NCBI GenBank assembly: GCA_027023475.1
Contig: JALVVJ010000119.1
Coordinates: 1-33,715, forward strand
From: Flavobacteriales bacterium
GTDB taxonomy: Bacteria; Bacteroidota; Bacteroidia; Flavobacteriales; Flavobacteriaceae
Length of the DNA stretch: 33,715 nt
Reading direction: 5' to 3'
Shown here: positions 29,001-33,715 of the stretch, piece after piece
Layout of the letters: the number at the start of each line of letters is the position of its first letter
Numbering within the stretch: the stretch's first letter is position 1
The notes under the pieces: generated by a model
What the model was told of the DNA's origin: nothing
What the model saw: only the letters and a program-made list of their open reading frames with translations
Database searches by the model: none
Program-made: the position numbers and the translations under genes

Positions 29001-29555
29001 AGCCGAAATTTGGGGCAACTGTTCGATACGGTCTTGGAGTTCTTCGGCTATGTTTTTGAGCCGGTCGCCCGGATAATCGCCCGAAATGTTGATGTTCATA
29101 ATGGGTTTCATCTCCGAAAAATCCAATTTTATGGCTTTCGGATCCGAGGGCACATCGTCGGGCCAGTCTTTGTCGGCCGTAACGTCGTCGATTTTGTCCT
29201 TGACGTCTTGCAGCGCCTTGTCGGGGTCTACATCGAATTTAAATTTGATGTCGATGCTCGAAAAGCCCGATTTGGACGTGGACTTGATTTCGTCCACACC
29301 TTGGATTTTTTTGAATTCCAATTCCAAGGGATGGGTAATCAGTTCTTCCACATCTTCGGCCGAATTGCCCGGATAGGGTGTGCTGACAAACACTTCGGGT
29401 GCGGCCACATCGGGAAAGGATTCGCGCGGCATTTCGATGTAGGAAAACAGACCGCCGATAACGATAATGGCAATGATGACCTTGACCGCATTGTAGTTTT
29501 TCAAGGCCCAATCGGTCAGGCCGAAACGCTTGAAAATCTTTTTGTCAGTGCTCAT
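26094..29555 (-). CDS. RND efflux transporter permease subunit (AcrB-like)
   Basis: 1153 residues. Inner-membrane pump of a tripartite efflux system, with TM1 (about 24-40), a large periplasmic loop, a TM2-6 bundle, a second periplasmic loop and the C-terminal bundle. ESFPDVAAPEV (45-55) and the TM4 motif GMLVDNGIVIIEN (408-420) identify the family. Compared with AcrB, TM4 has D412-N413 in place of Asp-Asp, and the TM10 lysine of the proton relay is Asn (N1017 in VVNNAIVLLDY). Two extra hydrophobic segments (about 517-536 and 548-566) lie between the first bundle and the second periplasmic loop. I recall both traits from other Bacteroidota pumps. Overlaps the adaptor gene by 4 nt. Substrate unknown. 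Confidence 0.94.
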   Translation of the reverse strand: MSTDKKIFKRFGLTDWALKNYNAVKVIIAIIVIGGLFSYIEMPRESFPDVAAPEVFVSTPYPGNSAEDVEELITHPLELEFKKIQGVDEIKSTSKSGFSSIDIKFKFDVDPDKALQDVKDKIDDVTADKDWPDDVPSDPKAIKLDFSEMKPIMNINISGDYPGDRLKNIAEELQDRIEQLPQISAADIRGVQDKEVEVSVDLNEMISRNISFRSIENAIKNNNLSISAGEIKEGGVRRNVRVSGDFENTDQIANIVIRKAKDKITYLKDVATVRFKPKEAESYAREFGHPVVMLDVKKQSGANQLEAADAIAKIIEDAKKTFIPKDVSVHITNDLSDRTRKQVSDLENSIIMGMLFVVMVLMFFMGFRNALFVGVAIPLSMFLSFLILHMFGVTLNTMVLFALVLALGMLVDNGIVIIENIYRYREEGFGPLESARFAVGEVAWPIIGSTATTVVAFLPLAFWPGIIGNFMQYLPITLMVVLSSSLFVALVVNPVLARLYMKMTDAGKPREKYIRELIIYGLLSVVFFALEFLLPGLSVKWKHLLNALGLWFALVVLWKWAYRTFLGRTIEWFQNNFLPWLEDYYRRTIEFAIRGSHAQWIFLSTVGLLIFSGLMMKLFPLKTQFFPNTEPNQLYVYIEFPIGTDIETVNDFTQKTTEKVQKYFHGKKYDYLVRSIVEQVGEGTGDPRRDFVGGKTPNRAKVIIDFEDFDNRKGVSTSDIMNDLRKLIRGYAGIKISVDKDQHKPPTGLPLELKLIGDDYDQLLTEAIRVKKYIDDAHIPGIEDLQIDVDKNKPELEIRVDKEKAGRLGISTAQVGMQLRTAIYGSEADSYKWGDDDYPINVRLADKYRYNRNRLLDQRIVYRDQQTGKLVSVPLSTVASMQPKSTFSAIKRKDLKRVITLGSNVLEGYNANEIVAQVKKLMKNYTLPRGMRYTFEGEQKEMKKNMAFLSRALLIAVLMIFLILVLQFNSISTPFIIMITVVLSMIGVLLGLVITRAEFSVIMTMIGIISLAGIVVNNAIVLLDYTNLTIARKKAEAGLGDEDKPPLSMVRESIVEAGKTRLRPVLLTAITTILGLIPLALGMNLDFIGLFAEFKPDFYLGGENVAFWGPLARAVIYGLTFATFLTLVVVPSIYFIFLKMTRQVAREQVETGV

Positions 29556-30766
29556 AACGCGCCGGATTGAGGTTTACGAATACGCACACGGTCGCCGTCG
29601 GTAAGGCCACGGGCGCCAAACCGGGCTATCAAATCGCCCGGTTTAAGCCCTTGGACAATCATCGCCCGGCCGTTGTAGGACGGGCCCACTTGGATAATAC
29701 GTTTTGTGACCGTATAAACGTCCGGTTTGTCCGATGGTTTCAGGACAAAAACATAGTTATTTCCTGCGCGGTCTTCCATAATCAAGTCCAAAGGAAGCAC
29801 CACGGCGCTGTCTTTTTGGAGTTCAAGGATTTGCAAATGTGCCGTGAGGTTGGGTTTGAGCAATTGGTCGCTGTTGTCCAAATACACCCGGGTCTTGAAG
29901 GTGCGGTTGTTGGGATGAATAAAATTACCCGTGTAACCGACTTTGCCGTCCATTTCCTTGCCGATTTCGGGAAAACGGATGTGCACGGATGTTCCTTTGC
30001 GCACCTTGGTCAGGTATTTTTCCGACACATCGGCTTCGGCATAAATTTTATCCAAATTCACAATGCGCGCTACGGGGCGCCCCGGGGCGGCCATTTCGCC
30101 TTCTTTGACCATAATATCGTCCAAGGTTCCCGAAATGGGCGCAGTTACTTTGGCTTTACGGAGACGTGATTTGAGCGTGCGCAGTTTTTTGTAGAGCCCG
30201 TCTTTTTTGGCCCGGGCTTGCAGGTAGGCCATTTCGGAGCCGATTTTTTGGTCCCAAAGCCGTTTTTGACGTTCGTAGGCCGTAAGAGCCAGCCGGTATT
30301 GGGTGCGCACTTCGTCGATTTGGTTGCGCAAAATTTCGTCGTCGATCCGCATAATCACTTCGCCTTTGCGCACACGGTCGCCTACCTTTTTATACACCTT
30401 GACCACTTCGCCCTGGAATTCGGGCACCACCAGAATGTTACCGTCGGTTTTGACCGTTCCTTGCAGGTCGATGTATTTGACAAAATTTTGCGGCTGCACC
30501 GTATCGGTGTCAATGTAAGGAATATCCTCGTCCGAAGTGTCGCGCATTTGTTTTTCGAGCCGCACCAATTCGCGTTTCAAACTGTCGATTTGTTTGATCA
30601 ATTGCGCCCGGCGGGCTTTGGGGTCGGCCGGCGTATTGTCCTTGTGATGACACGAAGTAAATACCGTGCCGGAAAAAATCATTATTCCGGCCCAAATTAT
30701 TCCGCTTAAAAATCGATTTTTCATCGAAATCAATGTATTTTTCATAGTTTTCAAGGTATTTTTCAT
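29552..30766 (-). CDS. Efflux RND transporter periplasmic adaptor subunit (HlyD/MFP family lipoprotein)
   Basis: 404 residues. Periplasmic adaptor joining the RND pump to the outer-membrane channel. It has a lipoprotein signal ending SGTVFTSC (C39 lipidated), a coiled-coil start (about 54-75), a lipoyl half-motif VPEFQGEVVKVYKKVGDRVRKG split around a helical hairpin (about 150-205), the second half KVTAPISGTLDDIMVKEGE, and beta-barrel and membrane-proximal domains. The start codon shares one base with the tolC stop (TAATG), which favours 30766. However, three ATGAAAAAT starts occur in frame, 21 nt apart (residues 1, 8, 15), and the third gives the most usual signal peptide. Which is used is open. 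Confidence 0.92.
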   Translation of the reverse strand: MKNTLKTMKNTLISMKNRFLSGIIWAGIMIFSGTVFTSCHHKDNTPADPKARRAQLIKQIDSLKRELVRLEKQMRDTSDEDIPYIDTDTVQPQNFVKYIDLQGTVKTDGNILVVPEFQGEVVKVYKKVGDRVRKGEVIMRIDDEILRNQIDEVRTQYRLALTAYERQKRLWDQKIGSEMAYLQARAKKDGLYKKLRTLKSRLRKAKVTAPISGTLDDIMVKEGEMAAPGRPVARIVNLDKIYAEADVSEKYLTKVRKGTSVHIRFPEIGKEMDGKVGYTGNFIHPNNRTFKTRVYLDNSDQLLKPNLTAHLQILELQKDSAVVLPLDLIMEDRAGNNYVFVLKPSDKPDVYTVTKRIIQVGPSYNGRAMIVQGLKPGDLIARFGARGLTDGDRVRIRKPQSGAL

Positions 30767-32118
30767 TAATTATTTATTCCCAACAGGTTTTCCAATTGTG
30801 TTTTTTTGATAAGCAAATCCAGGACGGATTGCAGGTATTTTTGTTGCATTTGATAGAGTTGCATCCGGGCTTGGTTGAGTTGGAAACTGTTGCCCACGCC
30901 TTCTTTGTATTTGATGCGTTCTTTGCGTTCGATTTTTTCGGCCAGGGCCAGATTTTGGCGTGCGGTTTCCAATTGGCGGATACTGTGTTCGTAGTCGTTC
31001 CGCAAGCGTTGATAGGTGATTTGCAATTGGCGGGCTTGGGTTTCCAGGTCTTTTTGGGCGTTGAGATAATCCAGGCGGGCTTGGCCCACTTTTTTCATCC
31101 GTTGCAAGCCGCTAAAAAGCGGAATGTTGATGCTGATGCCCAGAATGGATTGTTCATACCAGGCCTGGTCTTTATCGAAAAACGTAAAATCGTTGTTGTA
31201 GGCGTTTTTACCGTAGGTAACAAAACCCACGATTTGGGGCAGGAATTGGCTTTGCTGGAAGCGCACTTGCAGTTTCCCGGCCTTGACCTTGTTTTGTGCA
31301 ATGCGGTAATCGATGGTTTGGGTGGGGTCAAAGGAGGCGTCCAGCAATTTGAGGTCTTTGGACGCATCGATGATGTCCTGCAAACTGTCGGTCAGTTGTA
31401 AGGGTGCGTCGGGGTCGCGGCCCAGCACAAAGTTGAGCATCTCGTAAACCGTCTGGCGCATTTTTTCCAAATAATCCCGTTGGTTGCGTAGCGATGCCAG
31501 GGTGAGTTCCAATTGTTCCACATCGGTTTGTTCCACCAGCCCGTTCCGATACATTTGCCGGATTTCGAAAAGGTTTTGTTCCACCACTTGGATGTTATCG
31601 TCCATAATCCGCAGGAATTCGTCCTGGAATAGGGCATTGCCGTAGGCCTGCACGGTGAGTTCACGCACTTTTTGCCGGGTTTTGACCAGGGCATTTTCCG
31701 AAATTTTCTTGTAGGTGCGCGACGAATACAGGCCAACGATGTAGGAGCCGTTGAAAATCAGTTGATTCAGTTGCACGGCCCATTTGGCACTTTGGTCGGT
31801 GCCGAACGAAACGGGAATGTATTGGTCGGCCGGTGCTTGCGGGTTAAATATACGCGCCGGCATCATTTGAACGGGTTTTTCCAGCATTTTTTGATAGGAA
31901 ACCGAACCGTTGATTTGCGGAAATCCCATAGCCGTGGTTTCCCAAACCTTGCGGCGGGCTTTGAGCACTTCGTTTTGTGCCTTGTAGGTGTTGGCATTGT
32001 GTTCCAAAGCGTATTGCACGGCATCGTTAAGCCCGACACGCAGGGTATCCTGCGCGTTTCCGTAGTTTCCTGTCAGGACAAAAAAGAACAGGAACAGCAA
32101 ATGATATGTTTTTTTCAT
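30766..32118 (-). CDS. TolC-family outer-membrane efflux channel
   Basis: 450 residues. Forms the trimeric outer-membrane duct for the RND pump. A signal peptide (about 1-22, MKKTYHLLFLFFFVLTGNYG then NAQ) is followed by two repeats typical of the family. The first begins LNDAVQYALEHNANTYKAQ (about 30-48); long heptad-rich helices form the periplasmic tunnel, and beta segments such as FLPQIVGFVTYGKNAY span the outer membrane. The C-terminal helices end in LLIKKTQLENLLGINN. Its ATG overlaps the tetR stop by 4 nt (ATGA) and its stop overlaps the adaptor start by 1 nt. Confidence 0.93.
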   Translation of the reverse strand: MKKTYHLLFLFFFVLTGNYGNAQDTLRVGLNDAVQYALEHNANTYKAQNEVLKARRKVWETTAMGFPQINGSVSYQKMLEKPVQMMPARIFNPQAPADQYIPVSFGTDQSAKWAVQLNQLIFNGSYIVGLYSSRTYKKISENALVKTRQKVRELTVQAYGNALFQDEFLRIMDDNIQVVEQNLFEIRQMYRNGLVEQTDVEQLELTLASLRNQRDYLEKMRQTVYEMLNFVLGRDPDAPLQLTDSLQDIIDASKDLKLLDASFDPTQTIDYRIAQNKVKAGKLQVRFQQSQFLPQIVGFVTYGKNAYNNDFTFFDKDQAWYEQSILGISINIPLFSGLQRMKKVGQARLDYLNAQKDLETQARQLQITYQRLRNDYEHSIRQLETARQNLALAEKIERKERIKYKEGVGNSFQLNQARMQLYQMQQKYLQSVLDLLIKKTQLENLLGINN

Positions 32119-32732
32119 AAGGAATATTTTTGTTCGATTCGTTTAAGATGTTCACGGCCTTTTTTGGTGGAAATGGCCGTAAGGAAAAATTTCAGGAATT
32201 CCCGGCCCACCCGCGCGCGTTCGAATTTTTCGGGCGGGTAAACTTCGGGGTTCATCATCAGCAGGGAATTGCCGTAGTAGAAATGTTTGATAAATTCATC
32301 GTCGAGGGATTTTTTGTAGTAACCGGCCTTGTGCCCCAAAGCCAGATTTTGCGACAAAAATTCCATAATGGCTTTCAGCTTGTGTTTTTTGAGTTCGTCG
32401 GCCACTTCGGGATACCATTTTTGCAGTTCGTAAAAAGCCATATGATGGGTGGTGTTCCGCAGCATTTCCTGCATCACTTTCCTGACGAAAAAAAATTGCT
32501 CGTAGGGGTCGGTAATATCATTACATATTTGCCGTATTTCATTTTGAATGTTATCGAAAACTCCTTTGATGGCCTCTCGCACCAGGGTGGTTTTGTTTTC
32601 GAAATAATGATAAAGCGTCTTTTTGGACATACCCAATGCCGAAGCAATATCATCCATTGTTGTGTGCTTAATGCCGTGAGAACGAAATAGTTCCGCGGCT
32701 TTTTCCAGGATACGTTGACGTGTTTTGTCCAT
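32115..32732 (-). CDS. TetR-family transcriptional regulator of the efflux operon
   Basis: 205 residues from the ATG at 32732. The N-terminal helix-turn-helix is clear: RQRILEKAAELFRSHGIKHT (about 5-24) followed by TMDDIASALGMSKKTLYHYF (about 25-44). The C-terminal ligand-binding domain is all-helical with no family-specific feature I recognise. It is the first gene of tetR-tolC-adaptor-RND. An upstream frame of 40 codons (to 32852) is rejected, as it would contain the promoter box. A 10-bp inverted repeat overlapping the promoter is a likely self-operator, so the operon is probably auto-repressed and induced by a pump substrate (inference). Confidence 0.92.
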   Translation of the reverse strand: MDKTRQRILEKAAELFRSHGIKHTTMDDIASALGMSKKTLYHYFENKTTLVREAIKGVFDNIQNEIRQICNDITDPYEQFFFVRKVMQEMLRNTTHHMAFYELQKWYPEVADELKKHKLKAIMEFLSQNLALGHKAGYYKKSLDDEFIKHFYYGNSLLMMNPEVYPPEKFERARVGREFLKFFLTAISTKKGREHLKRIEQKYSL

Positions 32733-32753
32733 TGGTAAAACGAATTTCGGGGA

Positions 32754-32785
32754 CAAAGATATAACAAGGAAACCAAAAATACAAA
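32754..32785 (-). promoter_or_regulatory. Promoter of tetR-efflux operon
   Basis: TTTG (32785-32782), a 20-nt spacer and TATCTTTG (32761-32754) on the minus strand are a full match to the Bacteroidota consensus. The tetR ATG at 32732 is 21 nt downstream, which supports the chosen start. Confidence 0.65.
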
Positions 32786-32798
32786 TCCGGTTTCCTTG
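32765..32798. promoter_or_regulatory. Candidate TetR operator
   Basis: Perfect 10-bp inverted repeat CAAGGAAACC (32765-32774) and GGTTTCCTTG (32789-32798) with a 14-nt spacer. The centre contains the -33 box, and one arm fills the -33/-7 spacer. A repressor bound here would block RNA polymerase. Confidence 0.5.
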
Positions 32799-32977
32799 GT
32801 TTTTTTGAAAACTTTTTCTGCTTATACCCATAAAAACTATCAAATCTTCCAAGTTTTTCGTCCTATAACCCTAAATGTTATTCACTCCTGCGCATTTTTC
32901 GTTGTATAGCCCGGAATACCTCCACCGTTCAACCGCAGAATTTTTCGTAATATAGCTTCGCTAAATTTTCAGCCGCA

Positions 32978-33409
32978 ATGATTAAATACCTCCACAGCGT
33001 TTGGGCCGGATTTGTGTTGATTGTGTTGGTTTTTACGATTATTCAGCATTTGACCGGCGTGCTCAAAGGCCGTATGTATAACCTGCGCACCGATTTCCGC
33101 ATGGCGCTTTTTGCCGCCATTATCTACGGCTTTCAAATTATTTTGGGATTGCTTGCTTGGTTTACTTCCGATTATTTTACCGGAATCCGCGACGGCCATT
33201 TCGGCGAATACATGAAAAACGCCCACTCCCGGTTGCTTGTTTTGGAACATCCGTTCATGGGCCTTTTGGGCCTTTTGTTGGTGCTCTACGGACTGCGCCG
33301 GAGCTATTTCCAGGTGGATCCACGCCGTAAATTCCTGAGCATCGTTTGGCTATACAGTTTGGCATTGCTACTGATTTTACTGCGTATTCCTTGGAGCGAT
33401 TGGTTATAA
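32978..33409 (+). CDS. Small four-helix membrane protein of unknown function
   Basis: 143 residues with four clear transmembrane helices (about 7-26, 41-62, 93-108 and 119-136). Polar and charged residues cluster in the loops: HLTG (24-27), DFRMAL, NAHSRLLVLEHP (about 81-92) and a RIPWSDWL C-terminus. I recall a flavobacterial family with this layout, sometimes given unrelated names in annotation. Histidines near helix ends (H7, H24, H83, H91) could bind haem or metal, but this is speculation. A TAGCTTCG box (32953-32960) lies 17 nt upstream. Its stop codon is back to back with that of the convergent epimerase gene within the hexamer TTATAA. Confidence 0.75.
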   Translation: MIKYLHSVWAGFVLIVLVFTIIQHLTGVLKGRMYNLRTDFRMALFAAIIYGFQIILGLLAWFTSDYFTGIRDGHFGEYMKNAHSRLLVLEHPFMGLLGLLLVLYGLRRSYFQVDPRRKFLSIVWLYSLALLLILLRIPWSDWL

Positions 33410-33715
33410 CGAATCCATCATTTCCACGCCATTGCCAGCTACTTGTGAATAGGTAATTCCTTGCGGAGTAATTTCCACGCCCCGGGCCGGGTCGTTGGTT
33501 ATCAGCAAGGGGCCGTCCAGGTCGGCAAAGCGGCACAAAGGCGCCACTTGGGCAGCCGCCGAAATACCTACGCTGCTTTCGGTCATACAACCCACCATGG
33601 TTTGTAAACCCTTTTCCCGGGCCCATCGTAGCATCCGGTAGCCCGGTGTCAATCCGCCGGCTTTGGTGAGCTTAACGTTGATGCCGTGAAAGGCATCGCG
33701 GCAATTTTCCAAATC
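33404..33715 (-). CDS. Dipeptide epimerase (enolase superfamily), C-terminal part
   Basis: Partial gene; the 5' part lies beyond the right edge. About 103 residues are visible. The segment INVKLTKAGGLTPGYRMLRW followed by VGCMTESSVGISAAAQVAPL matches the C-terminal half of the barrel in L-Ala-D/L-Glu epimerases. KLTKAGG contains the lysine expected to act as an acid/base residue, and the conserved DLDGPLLI(TN)D stretch follows. These enzymes help recycle murein peptides, which would fit ldcA elsewhere in the window, but other dipeptide specificities are common. The visible part is intact to a TAA at 33404-33406, overlapping the end of the convergent gene by 6 nt. Confidence 0.85.
   Translation of the reverse strand, partial: DLENCRDAFHGINVKLTKAGGLTPGYRMLRWAREKGLQTMVGCMTESSVGISAAAQVAPLCRFADLDGPLLITNDPARGVEITPQGITYSQVAGNGVEMMDSL

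Noticed and set aside
28140-29570. 476-codon open frame antisense to the RND pump gene
   Set aside because: Shadow; no domain and no promoter or start context.

Overview
The window looks like a chromosome segment from a member of the Bacteroidota, most likely a relative of the Flavobacteriia. The reasons are: promoters with the Bacteroidota -7 box TAnnTTTG; no Shine-Dalgarno-like starts; the rplM-rpsI-rpsB-tsf cluster next to rsfS-ftsH-LUD-cdsA; an accD that follows fbaA directly and has lost its zinc-ribbon cysteines; a signal peptidase fused to an N-terminal membrane domain; and 1150-residue RND pumps. No species can be named from this. A single-chain pyruvate:ferredoxin oxidoreductase and a pyruvate phosphate dikinase suggest a lineage with low-oxygen or reversible pyruvate metabolism.

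Layout. 1-5,998 (minus strand): translation and envelope housekeeping, read as rplM, rpsI, rpsB, tsf, a terminator, then rsfS, ftsH, a LUD-domain gene and the start of cdsA. The rpsI-rpsB gap can fold into a nested hairpin that may be an S2 leader. 6,000-11,050: lepB (plus) and an aldehyde dehydrogenase (minus) converge on a tandem array of 178-bp CTCTGTG repeats. The pair is flanked outside by inverted copies of a GC-rich repeat. 11,050-18,400: dps (minus) diverges from a FecCD-type permease (plus), followed by fbaA-accD and nifJ. 18,400-25,300: the ppdK-ldcA-folP operon (minus) sits between two large non-coding mosaic repeat clusters in opposite orientation. 25,385-25,972: a DUF4395 membrane protein and an initiator tRNA-Met. 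26,094-32,732 (minus): a tetR-tolC-HlyD-RND efflux operon with overlapping junctions and a palindromic operator candidate over its promoter. 32,978-33,715: a small four-helix membrane protein converges on the C-terminal part of a dipeptide epimerase.

The genes are mostly familiar. The unusual material is between them. Four intergenic clusters (about 6.06-6.65, 10.70-10.89, 18.47-19.29 and 23.98-25.26 kb) are built from shared modules. Among these are many small hairpins whose arms differ from copy to copy but stay complementary around a recurring C...T mismatch. Two clusters share modules in the same order over hundreds of bases, in opposite orientation. No convincing protein is encoded there. 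All identifications come from reading the sequence and from memory of the protein families; no database search was run.
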